Counted from the first letter of the stretch, positions 34,972-45,728 are shown. The stretch: 64,000 bases of DNA from Hofstenia miamia (GCA_900660155.1 CABFPE010000537.1:244452-308451), one strand, 5' to 3'. Made by a program: numbers and translations. The notes: generated from the letters alone by a model not told the origin.

Positions 34972-35258
34972 ACATGAAAAGTTACTGATTTCAGTAAAGT
35001 AAACCTTTTAGGTTTGCAGAAGATAGGCTATGGGGAAGTGGGCCATAACGTGTTTTTTTACAAATATGCCCTTCTTTTGAAGCAACGAATTCTGAGACTA
35101 AAGTTAGCTTTTTCAGTCCGTTGTATCACACAGCCTAATGAATAACTTAGATAATTATCATGGAGATATACTATGCTATACATCAGAGAATATACGTGTT
35201 TGCATTCTTAAGATAGCAATTACAAAAAGGTTTTAGAAGCATTAACTGCTTCTACACT

Positions 35259-36023
35259 CTTTCTTACACCAATAGTAGTAGAATGTAGTTTTAATTTTAT
35301 CAAGTACAATTAAGAGAATGCAAATAGTAAAGGTTAGTTAAATAATATTTACCCCTTCATGTTGGAATGTTTTTGGTCGATTCCTTTTTCCAAAAAATGC
35401 TTTGACAATTTGTTGTTTGAAGGTAGAATTTTGGATGATTTTGAATCTAATCTTATCGCCTCAATAGGTTCTTATTTTGATTATTGTGGCTTGTCGATGA
35501 GAGTGTGTTGTTGAAGGTTTCAATGTATATTTCTATGATCATAATCAGGAAAACATCGTTTTCAGCTATTATTCACCTAATGGCAAGAGTGTACCTAAAA
35601 TTACAAAAAGTCAATGCCGTAATCTAAAAAGTGCTGATATCAATAAAAATTTGCCCAACATTGAAATAATAAAACATATTTTAAAAGGTAATGTTTAGGC
35701 TTACAGCATACAAAATTTTGGACAGATGATGTCACTAGAACGGAAAATAATTGAGAGAGAGAGCTAAGTTTATTTCTGTCAAATTGCCCAATCTAAATAC
35801 GGTTAAATTTATCATCCACTTCCTCTTCATCACCAACATAAAATATTTATTTTAAAAAGATTAATAATGATATGACAGTTCAGAAGATCCATTTTTACAT
35901 ACAGATTACTACTTGGCAGACTAAGATATCGAAAAATGAAAAATCGAAAAATGTGTTTTCTATTTTGTGCCCCTATTGAAATATAATTCTGCACAATGAA
36001 TTTGTATCAAATACATAATAATA
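35259..36023. other. Non-coding stretch
   Basis: AT-rich sequence with no supported gene and no clear element ends. Confidence 0.4.
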
Positions 36024-36145
36024 ACACTAGATGGCATTCAGCAACGTTTATATAGATGATGTTTTATAAGACGTTTAGACCATTATACCATTAGACGTGC
36101 TATACCATTATAAGACGGATATAAAACGTGTTATTGTTTATTGGG
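36024..36145. mobile_element. Right-end fragment of the 61858 MITE family
   Basis: ACACTAGATGGCATTCAGCAA, TATAAGACG and the terminal ATAAAACGTG...GTTTATTGGG match the right half of the element at 61858-62140. Confidence 0.7.
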
Positions 36146-36427
36146 ACATCGAAATAAAAAAATTCAATTTCAAGCTAGTATAAAAAACTGCATTTATAAA
36201 ATCATACTTTCTATTGCAATTATAGTTTCTATCATATTATATCCAATACCATAATATTATGATTAAGCCCATTTAAAATTTGTCACAAACACAATATTAA
36301 TAGAGACCATCACTTATCAACTCTTCCATGCATACTACACATCGATAATAAAGAGTTGAGATCAAATTATCAAGTTATTTGTAACACAAACTTTTTTAAT
36401 GTTTTAGCAACTAAATGTGAAGGTAGC

Positions 36428-36770
36428 TACCATCAGAGCTGGAGCTGGCGAAGAAGTCCGGAGCCAAGAAGCAGAGCACTTTCCTCGGAGCTAGAGCAAG
36501 AGGTGGAGCAACACTCAAAATGCCGGTGGACAGGATCTGAATATCCATGCAGCAGCTCCAGCTCCAAATCATTTTTTGAAAACCTATTTTCATTAGTTGA
36601 TATTTGTTCCATCAATAGCTGTGATGTTACAAAAAATACATAAAAATTCTTGGAAATTTTAAAACAATTCACTAAGATTGGTAAAAATCAATAAGTTTGC
36701 AAATTTTCGTATTTGTGAATATGTGTTAGCCATTGGTATTCAACAACTCCGGAACTGGAGTTGGAACTAA
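36428..36770. repeat. Possible old DNA element with GGAGCTGG ends
   Basis: The left side is rich in CAGAGCTGGAGCTGG and TCCGGAGCC; the right side has TCCGGAACTGGAGTTGGAAC. These look like subterminal repeats of an eroded hAT-like element, but no target duplication was found. Confidence 0.35.
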
Positions 36771-36930
36771 ATTTTGATGCAGCTCAACCTTGTTTCCAGC
36801 TGTGTACTATTTTGAGTACACAAGATAAATAGCTAATCACATAAATGAAAATCATTGCCTTGGTCAGCAAGAAATTTTACTACTAAATTTAGTAAATATA
36901 TATTACTCTTTTAACAAAAACATTCAAATA

Positions 36931-36957
36931 TATTTCGACTTACAAAGTCATCGTCAG
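36931..36957 (-). other. Hammerhead-like core at a Penelope-like element end
   Basis: On the minus strand: CTGACGA, T, then a perfect 5-bp hairpin GACTT-TGT-AAGTC, then GAAA. This matches the catalytic core order of hammerhead ribozymes (CUGANGA, stem II, GAAA). It lies 56 bp beyond the stop codon of the GIY-YIG fragment. Hammerhead motifs are established in Penelope-like retroelements. Stems I and III are not clear. Confidence 0.5.
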
Positions 36958-37012
36958 TTTTACAAATAATTCCCTCTAAATTTACTTGATTTTATCGCAA
37001 TATTTTATTTCA

Positions 37013-37264
37013 CTAAATCTTAATTATTGGTAACAATAGTTTATGTATATAATCTTCTTTCGTATGTAGACTTGATTGAAATGATCTTATTAAAATGCTT
37101 TCAGTGATTTTAAGATATTTTGCATCGATATTCTTTAAAATTTTTACATCATAACTTAGTCCACAATTTTGAAGGTGTTTTGAAATGGTTGAATTAGTTT
37201 CATGTTCTTTTGTTCTTCTGCTTAGTTGACGACCACAATATCCGATAAAAAATTGTGGACCATT
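37013..37264 (-). pseudogene. GIY-YIG endonuclease end of a Penelope-like element
   Basis: A short open frame of 83 codons with no start Met, reading NGPQFFIGYCGRQLSRRTKE and HETNSTISKHLQNC, then YDVKILKNID and LKITESILIRSFQSSLHTKE up to a TAG. This is the C-terminal nuclease of Penelope-like retroelements: YIGYTGR-L--R--EH, a H-x6-9-C linker, IL, and the catalytic E-S-I/L-I-R helix (Glu of TESILIR present). The reverse transcriptase that should precede it is absent upstream (37265 onward), so only the 3' end remains, as expected for a 5'-truncated copy. Confidence 0.82.
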
Positions 37265-39940
37265 TTATGCTTAGCTTATGCGAAACACTTATAATGGGTA
37301 CTTTTATTCAAAAACCCCAAGGATGTAAGATTTCAACATATATTTCTTAAGCAATGAAAGGGAAAGCAATCCAGCTTCTTCGTATTGATGAACTATGTGA
37401 TGAAAAATTTGACTACTGGCCACAAAATATCACTGGAAACCAAAATCAATGCCATAATTCTGCTTGCTCTTGACAATCCATTTCTAAGGCAGCAAATGTT
37501 TTTCTCTGTGTTTATGATGATCCAACTTGCTTTTCTGTTTTTGATAATTGATGATTTTATTTTTATCATCTATTAATATTATTAGTTTACTTTCTTTCAA
37601 CTGTTTGTAAGTATAAACGTGTTTGCATGCGTTTGTAAATGCAGTATAATGTGATAAATAACAGTAAAGTAAGGCAACACAATATTATCCAATGTTGCAT
37701 TTATTCATTATTAAAAATTGAAATATACTTACAATCATTCAAAATCATCTAAACATTTACAAAGTCCAATTGCTTAGTTATTATTAACATTCAATTTATA
37801 AAATTAAAAATTGATACAAAAACATTCGATTCATATTTACTTTTTAAAATGATTAAGAAATATTATCAAGAAATTCACACAAGTAACTTAATACGATTTA
37901 CAGCATTCTTTATTTCGATTTAATCATCTAGAGAACTTGCTAGGATCATATTAGCATTTTTAATTTTTAATTATTAAATTTTTAATTTAGTTTTAATTTT
38001 AATTTTTAATTTTAATATAATATAATTCTTAAAAGTAAATTTATTTATTCATTATTTTGTAATTTTAAGGTCAAGTACTCAAAAGAGTACATATTAAAAA
38101 AGTTAAAACTATCATATCAGTAACGTAGCAATTTTGGCTATTCTATACTATTGGTTTTTTTTAATATATTCATAGGAATCCTGTAATTCAGTATAAAATT
38201 CGATTTTTGCGCCTCCAATGTGGTTATATTTGGGTCATCTAGGAAGCCCTGGCTACAATGGCCATTAATTATCCAATTGAATTGGAAAATTTACAAGCGT
38301 AGTTCTATATACTTTGTTATTTATAAGAAATATGAAAATTCAGTTCAACTTGTTTATATGTTTTGGCAGTTTTCTTATAAAAATTTTTTTTTAAAAAAGC
38401 ATTGGAAAATATTAAAATTTTTTAGCATGTTGTTTTAGTTTTTTATAATAAGCAATTTAGATTTTACCGAAAAAGTAGAGGTATGGTATTACATTGTTAA
38501 CAACCGAAATGATTAAACATTTTTTTAGCACAAATACAGTTTAACCATATACAAATTACAACTTTGGGGTATCTAATCCCCAGGGTGTTATCTTAAGAAG
38601 TAAATATATTGATCTAACAATACATAAATAATATTCGAAAAGCAAATATGTTAACCATTAGAGATAGGGATAAATTCAGGCAACTAACTGTTACATACTA
38701 AAATAAGTTAATCAAATCATCCGCTAGAAAATGACTAAATATAAAATGAACTGAATGTCGACGTTAAGAATGCAAAATCTAAGTTAACAGAAATGTTAAC
38801 AACCTTCATGTTTGACAATATAAACACACATTTAAATTAAAGAAATAATTTAAATGATAAATTCATAGACATTGAATCATTTTGGAAACAGTGACCCAAA
38901 GAAATCGCAATAGGACGAGATTTTTCTATTTCCTGTCTATTGCATTCCATGCGTTAATTGCTAGTGGCCACGGAGTTGGAATCGAAAGGAAATTTCAATG
39001 CCGGGCTGGTAGTTGGCCGGCAATAGCTAATACCGTCGGTCGGCTTTAAGATGGTTTTGGCCGGTAAATTTTATTTGCAAGGTAAATTATATGCAAGTAT
39101 TTTATATGTATCATGTAAATATATAAATGTTTCTCTCATAATTTTGATATCTTTGCATAGAAATAATAAAAATTTATTGATGAAAACTTTTAGGCATATT
39201 TGATTTGAATTACAAGCCACCCTTGTCATCCCGTGGCACATGAAAGCAACAATAACCAGAGCTATTGTTTTAATGCCAAGAAATTATTTTCGTCTCGTGC
39301 ATATTAAATTGGGCTTAGCAGAATTGTTTCTTGAAGAAACAGTCCGAAGCGCTTTAATGTCTCAAATGATTCCTTCCCAATTGTGTGAGGCAAACATTTC
39401 AATGGATATCAGGTTTAAAAATATATCAACAGCCCTGAATTCTTAGAATAAAGTCACTGTTTGCAGCAAGATGCATTGGAGACCTGGTTTTAGGTAACAA
39501 TAAGGACAAAAACTAGGAAGAACATGTTGAATGTCACTTAAGATTTTTGTGCTGCATTCTCATTTAGATATTAGTCTATTTCTAGTAGAAAACAGAGATC
39601 CTTCATCATGATTTGATGGATGTTGAGAGCCGATCCCTAGGAATCTACAACTCAATCATGATGGAGATTATATTTAGGAATGAATTCTTGAAGGTTTTTC
39701 AGCCTTAGGTCAACAATAAAGAAGTCATTTGTATTCTTAATATATATTTTTTTAGTTTTCAGTTCTTTACATCTTGTGGAATATGTCAAAATAGCTAGAA
39801 ATTATAAATGACAAAAATCATTCTTAAAATTCCAAAATCACTTATAAAGCTCAGGAACAAAATCAGCGTTACATATTCATTTAAGACGTTTTTATCAAAT
39901 GTAAGTATATAAAATTATAATAAGTATTCTATTTATTCAT
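37265..39940. other. Non-coding stretch
   Basis: Very AT-rich. It contains a phrase complementary to the GGATTAGATACCCC signature of small-subunit rRNA (38565-38578) and, near 38985-39070, GGCCGG-rich pieces shared with 53590-53716. No exon was supported. An open frame of 68 codons starting at an ATG at 39240 has no recognisable motif. Confidence 0.4.
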
Positions 39941-40159
39941 TTATATGTGCCTTTTGAGCAGTTCTGGATTGTTTTTCATGATCTTTGTTAAGAGCTCATC
40001 AACATAACATTTGTGATGCTCCAGTTGCTTAAACAACTTCTCATACTCATTGAGAATGTAATGAATCAGTGCTTCCATATCTTCCACTCTTTTGGTTTGT
40101 ATTACATCTTCTATTAACTCTTTCTCTTGCTCCAATTTTGAGATTTGTGGTTGACTAGC
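39941..40159 (-). CDS. Terminal exon, coiled-coil-like C-terminus
   Basis: Minus-strand exon with acceptor TATTCTGTTCAG (AG at 40160-40161), phase 0, 72 residues to a TAA. The product starts ASQPQISKLEQEKELIEDVI and continues VEDMEALIHYILNEYEKLFK then LLTKIMKNNPELLKRHI. It is charged and heptad-like, probably helical. It is the likely 3' end of the gene whose other candidate exons lie at 42952-43146 and possibly 42146-42336. Protein family not recognised. Confidence 0.6.
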   Translation of the reverse strand, partial: ASQPQISKLEQEKELIEDVIQTKRVEDMEALIHYILNEYEKLFKQLEHHKCYVDELLTKIMKNNPELLKRHI

Positions 40160-40429
40160 CTGAACAGAATATTATTTTAAGTTACAAATCACAAAGAATT
40201 TTCAATTTTTATCAATGTACAATTTAAATGTACACATGCTTAAAATTCATTTATGAAACAATATATATTTGTTAGCAAAGACATTTATAATAATGGTCAA
40301 GATTGGGCAAAGAAGTATATGGCGTCTATACCTCGTTTCTTAGAATAGTAATCAACCTAAGTTTTTGCCAAGTAGTAAATGTAAAATCATTTAAGATCCT
40401 ATTACTTCATTTTCACATTAAGCTAACTA

Positions 40430-40849
40430 CAGGGTGCCCAGCAAAAAGTCAAGAAATTTGCTAACTCTTTCAAAATCGCTTTATTAAATTAATAAACATA
40501 ACTAACTGATTAACATTAAACTTTTTAATGTTTTATTGAATATTACAATGAAAGAGTTCAGAGGAAATGTTCGAAATGTGAGCCATCACTGTCATAACAA
40601 GATTGGAGTCTTAGAGAGGCCCCATGTCGAGTTTTCTGTTTTAAAAAGTACAATTACTTCGCGCTGAAAATCGGTCACTTGCTCAGAAGTCATAATTAAT
40701 GCTTATGAAATTATTTCTAAATGAAGCATTGAATAAAACAAAAATGATTTAATCAAGTTAGAATGTTAATCAGTTAGTTATGTTTATTAATTTAATAAAG
40801 CGATTTTGAAAGAGTTTGCAAATTTCTTGACTTTTTGCTGGGCACCCTG
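40430..40849. mobile_element. Tc1/mariner-type MITE, 420 bp, copy 1
   Basis: Terminal inverted repeats of at least 30 bp beginning CAGGGTGCCCAGCAAAAAGT, with TA at both sides (40428-40429 and 40850-40851), the Tc1/mariner target. The inner sequence includes a second inverted pair (AACTGATTAACATT and its partner AATGTTAATCAGTT). No transposase. Copy 2 at 41724-42143 appears identical. Confidence 0.88.
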
Positions 40850-40851
40850 TA

Positions 40852-41042
40852 CATGGCAGAAATATCCAAGCATGAAAGTTCTCATTGGTGTTTACAGTGT
40901 CTAGACAGAAATAACGAATATTTTTGCGAGTAAAATGCAGGAAAATATCACGTAGTAACTTTTTGGATTCAGAGTCATTCCAAATCCATGAAATTCTTAT
41001 GGATCGATAGTGTTCTGAGGCCAAGGTAATATTCTTGACCAT
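40852..41042 (-). CDS. Possible internal exon (duplicate copy)
   Basis: Same sequence as 42146-42336; see that entry. Because this copy lies in the duplication next to an N, it may not exist as a separate exon. Confidence 0.3.
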
Positions 41043-41720
41043 AGACGCCCGTGAAAAATATATTTTGACTTTAGCCAGCCGTTTGCCGTAATGCGGTTAG
41101 CCGTGAATTTTTTGCCGTAGTCGACGCTTTTTATTACTACTAAATACTGCAATTTTCAATGTAACGATTAAAACATGCTCATAGTTCGAACAATTAATGG
41201 AAATGGTCAAAAAACAAAAATACAAATAAAAATCATGGAAATAAATTGTTAATGATATTGTTCAGAAATGAATCTTAGCGAGGATTTTGGCCGTAAAACA
41301 AAAAAGTCCTTGGCGGCAGCCGGCCTTGACTGCAGAAAACTAGGATCGATCCATTGAATTTCCACCGATCCACAGATTATTAAAAACATTAAAATATGTT
41401 CTTTATTAACGTTTAGGAACAGACTTAGTATATCCTGTGAATATAAAGTTTGTTATCATGGACATCATCATTATTATATCCGCGTCATCCACATCATTAG
41501 CAGGTTGCACTAAAAATATACTGCAATTTTCAATGTAACGATTAAAGCATGCTCATAGTTCGAACAATTAATGGAAATGCTCAAAGAGAATAAGTTTTAA
41601 AAAACAAAAATACAAATAAAAATCATGGAAATAAATTGTTAATGATATTGTTCAGAAATGAATCTTAGCGAGGATTTTGGCCGTAAAACAAAAAAGTCCT
41701 TGGCGGCAGCCGGCCTTGAC

Positions 41721-41721
41721 N
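41721..41721. other. Single N at an assembly join
   Basis: One N exactly at the left edge of duplicated segment copy 2. A single N next to a near-perfect 1.1-kb repeat is typical of a scaffolding join of unknown length. Confidence 0.9.
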
Positions 41722-41723
41722 TA

Positions 41724-42143
41724 CAGGGTGCCCAGCAAAAAGTCAAGAAATTTGCTAACTCTTTCAAAATCGCTTTATTAAATTAATAAACATAACTAAC
41801 TGATTAACATTAAACTTTTTAATGTTTTATTGAATATTACAATGAAAGAGTTCAGAGGAAATGTTCGAAATGTGAGCCATCACTGTCATAACAAGATTGG
41901 AGTCTTAGAGAGGCCCCATGTCGAGTTTTCTGTTTTAAAAAGTACAATTACTTCGCGCTGAAAATCGGTCACTTGCTCAGAAGTCATAATTAATGCTTAT
42001 GAAATTATTTCTAAATGAAGCATTGAATAAAACAAAAATGATTTAATCAAGTTAGAATGTTAATCAGTTAGTTATGTTTATTAATTTAATAAAGCGATTT
42101 TGAAAGAGTTTGCAAATTTCTTGACTTTTTGCTGGGCACCCTG
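41724..42143. mobile_element. Tc1/mariner-type MITE, 420 bp, copy 2
   Basis: Identical in ends, length and flanking TA (42144-42145) to 40430-40849, as part of the larger duplication. Confidence 0.88.
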
Positions 42144-42145
42144 TA

Positions 42146-42336
42146 CATGGCAGAAATATCCAAGCATGAAAGTTCTCATTGGTGTTTACAGTGTCTAGAC
42201 AGAAATAACGAATATTTTTGCGAGTAAAATGCAGGAAAATATCACGTAGTAACTTTTTGGATTCAGAGTCATTCCAAATCCATGAAATTCTTATGGATCG
42301 ATAGTGTTCTGAGGCCAAGGTAATATTCTTGACCAT
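42146..42336 (-). CDS. Possible internal exon of the minus-strand gene
   Basis: Open minus frame reading VKNITLASEHYRSIRISWIW, NDSESKKLLRDIFLHFTRKN and IRYFCLDTVNTNENFHAWIF. The sequence is more complex than its surroundings and flanked by two transposons: a hAT family C piece above about 42380 and the Tc1-type MITE below 42145. A possible acceptor is CTTGGCCTCAG at about 42318. The MITE begins at the codon after FLPC, so the native donor was probably here or was displaced. No family recognised. Confidence 0.4.
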
Positions 42337-42951
42337 AGACGCCCGTGAAAAATATATTTTGACTTTAGCCAGCCGTTTGCCGTAATGCGGTTAGCCGTGA
42401 ATTTTTTGCCGTAGTCGACGCTTTTTATTACTACTAAATGAAATACTGCAATTTTCAATGTAACGATTAAAACATGCTCATAGTTCGAACAATTAATGGA
42501 AATGGTCAAAGCGGCTAAGTTTCAAAAAACAAAAATACAAATAAAAATCATGGAAATAAATTGTTAATGATATTGTTCAGAAATGAATCTTAGCGAGGAT
42601 TTTGGCCGTAAAACAAAAAAGTCCTTGGCGGCAGCCGGCCTTGACTGCAGAAAACTAGGATCGATCCATTGAATTTCCACCGATCCACAGATTATTAAAA
42701 ACATTAAAATATGTTCTTTATTAACGTTTAGGAACAGACTTAGTATATCCTGTGAATATAAAGTTTGTTATCATGGACATCATCATTATTATATCCGCGT
42801 CATCCACATCATTAGCAGGTTGCACTAAAAGTCTGGGTAGCATTTACCAGAACCCAATGTAGTGCATTGAATTTAGTAAACAGACACAATAGATGGGAGA
42901 ACCTCTTTATTAATAGTGTAATTATAATTAGATAAATCCCAAAACATTTAC

Positions 42952-43146
42952 CCTAGGAGATTGATGTGGATTACTATCAGGTGTAGTAACTTCACAATCT
43001 TTAGTATAGAATGTGAATATTGTTTCTGATTTGATTATTCCAAACCTGAGACTGGAGATTGTGAAAATTGAAGTACCTGGTTCACAGTTTCCTGCAACTA
43101 CTGATATTTCATCATTGCTAACATATTTCAAAGAATTAGTCAAAAC
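42952..43146 (-). CDS. Internal exon with DCEVTTPD motif
   Basis: Clear splice sites: acceptor AATTAG|GTT (AG at 43147-43148) and donor CCTAGG|GTAAAT. Length 195 nt, phase 0 at both ends, 65 residues, containing VVAGNCEPGTSIFTISSLRF and FTFYTKDCEVTTPDSNP. The segment I-x-F-x3-DC-(E/D)-(V/I)-T-P-D is echoed at 48741-48929 (ITFILSDCDITPDGPG), so the two may be paralogous or repeated domains. It precedes the terminal exon at 39941 on the same strand. Function unknown. Confidence 0.6.
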
Positions 43147-44024
43147 CTAATTCGAATTTAGTATTACTGTAATTATTTATACGCAAATAGATCCAAATAT
43201 TACAAAATTTTATGAAAGAACAGTTTAAAAATTTAGTAAGCTTAATATATCAAATTCACGGAAACTGAAATTATTATAAAATATCACATAATGTAATTTT
43301 TAAATAAGAACCAGGACAGCTTCAATCTTACTGATTTTTCATGAGAAGCATTTCTGAAAAAGAAATGTTGATAGAGAAATGCATTTAGCAGGTGAACTCC
43401 GATCAATCATGGTATAAAAAAACTACTGTATGATGTTATGCAAATTTTGATGTGTATATTTTTTTTTATTAAAGCCTATTAATTTGGTTCAGTTTTAGGC
43501 ATTAACTGTTTGGGTTATATTTAGATTGCTTTAGTCTCAATTTATTAGGCATACAGTTGAAAGAGTAAACCTTAAGACACTTAAAAACAATTGAACAAAC
43601 AGAGAATAAATTGCACAATTTAAAAGGAATCATGAAGATGGTTTTCAAAAGTAAATACTTTTTTGATCACAATAAGCTTAGGAACTTTTTAGGTAAGAGA
43701 TTAGAATTAGTAAATTAATAACTTAAATGTAATAAGGTACCTAAGCTGCATATATAGTTATAAATGCTACCTGGCTACAAAGTTTGATAGAATATATTTC
43801 ATGCATTCTTAATCCAAGATTCTTTCCCTTTATAAAAATCACTGTGTAATCTTTACAATTGGCTTTTGTAGGCTTGAAAGATATAATGTTGACGCCAGCC
43901 TCTTATAGCAATTGACATTTTATATCATTACATAAATTTTAATTAAATTTCCACAAAAACCTAGTTCATCTATTTTGCATGTTCAAATGTTTTTTTCGAT
44001 AAAAAATAATTTAAAGCAAAATTT

Positions 44025-44222
44025 TCAACTAAAATTTTTAAAAATAAACTTGAAACGAAGCATAAAATTGCCAATTGCTTCTTTATTTTCGATATCATCA
44101 CTATTGGGAAGCATTGAACTTTCACTATGATGATGATGCGAAAGACCAATTATAGACTCCATTGATTTGTAGAAGCTGTGCATCGGACTGTTCTCTAGTA
44201 AAAGTTTCCTAAGGTTAAACAT
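44025..44222 (-). CDS. Possible exon (weak)
   Basis: Minus frame after an acceptor-like AACTTATTAG, reading MFNLRKLLLENSPMHSFYKS then MESIIGLSHHHHSESSML and PNSDDIENKEAIG. The composition is protein-like but no donor fits well, and the phase cannot be tied to its neighbours. Confidence 0.3.
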   Translation of the reverse strand: MFNLRKLLLENSPMHSFYKSMESIIGLSHHHHSESSMLPNSDDIENKEAIGNFMLRFKFIFKNFS

Positions 44223-44314
44223 CTAATAAGTTTAAATTTTGCAAATTTATCTATGTTGATGTAGAGAATAAATAATTTTTTGAATATATTGTAATTTTTG
44301 CATGACCTATGAGA

Positions 44315-44573
44315 AGCAGTAAGCACCTAAAAGTAGTAAAGAAGAGCAGAAGGAGGCTACATTGGGACACCCTGAATTTCTCGTAACACCTATGCCTATT
44401 TGTCATGTGGGAATGAACAGATTCTATTGGACGCCATATAGTGTTTTTGACAAATTTGAGTTGGGAAAAAGAATAGAATCTGTCCATTCTCACAAGGTAA
44501 ATAGCCATAGGTGTTAGGAGAAACTCACAGTGTCCCAATGTTGCCTCTTTCTACTTTTTTCACCACTGCTAAG
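44315..44573. mobile_element. MITE with long inverted repeats
   Basis: Left arm AGGCTACATTGGGACACCCT...AACACCTATGCC and right arm GGCATAGGTGTTA-like ...GTGTCCCAATGTTGCCT are inverted partners over about 78 bp, with weaker pairing further out to AGCAGT / ACTGCT. The whole unit could fold into one long hairpin. It sits between two candidate exons of the minus-strand gene. Confidence 0.8.
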
Positions 44574-44638
44574 TCTAGAAAATCAAATATTTCCAAGACA
44601 TGGGCATGATTAAAATGGACAATGTGTTAAAGCTTAAT

Positions 44639-45169
44639 TTAGCAAATTATTATAATATAGCCTAAAGAACCTCTTTGGAATGGAGCTGATGCAGCTACTG
44701 GAACAATTGTAATGTCATCCTTATTATTCAAACAAATAATGTCATTTCTATTTTCATAAATTTTGTCATAGGTTTCTTGAATTTTAACACGTTTTGCACT
44801 AGCAACCATTCTTTCACTTGCAACATGACACTTAAAGTATAGAGACACATTCTTTTCTAGTAGAAGACAGTAGCACTTCGTAGATTCCACACAAAATTTA
44901 GGAGGTACATCCATTACAGAGAGATTCACCGTGTAAATAACAGCATCATTCGTCTCAACTGTTATAGAAACCTTCGAATAGGGTATTTTCACAGGTAATG
45001 AAACTTTGGCATTCCATTCTACACTACTATTTTTGCATTTACAAGCAAGCGTAGTAAATTTCTTGCTGTCGCTTTTTGCTTTTACTAGAAGCAGGATATC
45101 TTCATATCTTTGCTTTAATCCTTTTATTGAAATAATTTCAAGGTATATCATTGAGGGAATCAAACTCAT
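44639..45169 (-). CDS. Large exon, possible C2-like beta domain
   Basis: Minus open frame of 176 codons. ATG at 45169 in context AAAACAATG, although the exon may begin earlier (acceptor-like ATGTAG ending 45188 keeps the frame open). The N-terminus MSLIPSMIYLEIISIKGLKQ followed by LLLVKAKSDSKKF and VEWNAKVSLPV resembles the first strands of a C2 domain (Y-L-x-I-x-V-x-x-A-x-x-L ... W-x-x). No calcium-binding aspartates are obvious. The later part contains SASERM-like VASERMVASAKRVKIQETYD. The coding part probably ends near a donor AAAGAG|GTTCTT (about 44675) and not at the stop. Family not recognised; the C2 resemblance is tentative. Confidence 0.5.
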   Translation of the reverse strand: MSLIPSMIYLEIISIKGLKQRYEDILLLVKAKSDSKKFTTLACKCKNSSVEWNAKVSLPVKIPYSKVSITVETNDAVIYTVNLSVMDVPPKFCVESTKCYCLLLEKNVSLYFKCHVASERMVASAKRVKIQETYDKIYENRNDIICLNNKDDITIVPVAASAPFQRGSLGYIIIIC

Positions 45170-45546
45170 TGTTTTGAACTTATAATGCTACATTGTTTTA
45201 ATGAATTACGTGGTAAATATTGTTAGCATTTTTCTAAATTGTAGGTAAATAATTTTGAGATATTCTAAAATTTATAACTCGTTGTCCTAAGAGAAATTTC
45301 GCAGATGGGCTAACAATAGTCAATTTCCACATTTTTTCTCTTTTAGAGCAAATATTTGTTATAAAATATGTTCTCATTTAATGCAAAGTGTAAACAATTT
45401 TGAAATTTCAGATTTTTATAATTAAAGTGATATTGCATATAAAATGCCAGTTATTGTGAACTTGTTTTAAAAAATACCTTGATATATTAAGAACTTGATT
45501 TTTAGTTAATATATTTTAATTCAGTTAATTATTGATTCATTCATTT

Positions 45547-45550
<4 letters not shown>

Positions 45551-45579
<29 letters not shown>

Positions 45580-45692
45580 NNNNNNNNNNNNNNNNNNNNN
45601 NNNNNNNNNNNNNNNNNNNNNNNNNNNNNNNNNNNNNNNNNNNNNNNNNNNNNNNNNNNNNNNNNNNNNNNNNNNNNNNNNNNNNNNTATAT

Positions 45693-45727
<35 letters not shown>
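45551..45727. repeat. (TA)n tract with internal 109-N gap
   Basis: TATATA runs on both sides of Ns at 45579-45687. The gap is an unresolved AT microsatellite. Confidence 0.95.

Positions 45728-45728
<1 letters not shown>

Larger units (their letters stand above)
34391..35258 (+). repeat. Tandem duplication unit B
   Basis: Second unit, from AAAAACTTTGAATTCTG to TTAACTGCTTCTACACT. It lacks the hAT MITE present in unit A and so shows the site before insertion. Confidence 0.85.
40428..41515. repeat. Duplicated segment, copy 1
   Basis: Nearly identical to 41722-42830 and containing the MITE, a possible exon and a hAT family C piece. It differs from copy 2 by loss of GAAAT near 41143 and of GCGGCTAAGTTTC near 41210. 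A partial third copy (41516-41720, matching about 41144-41331) sits between them and ends at a single N (41721). Confidence 0.92.
41722..42830. repeat. Duplicated segment, copy 2
   Basis: Right-hand copy of 40428-41515. It is the one that continues into unique sequence on the right (CTAAAAGTCTGGGTAGC), towards the exon at 42952. Confidence 0.92.

Noticed and set aside
36356-36643. Open frame rich in Ser, Glu and Arg (SWSWRRSPEPRSR)
   Set aside because: It is the translation of GGAGCTGG-type repeats of a probable DNA element, with no splice or promoter support.
39240-39446. 68-codon frame with ATG
   Set aside because: Plausible composition, but no splice site, no homology recognised and no upstream context; chance cannot be excluded.
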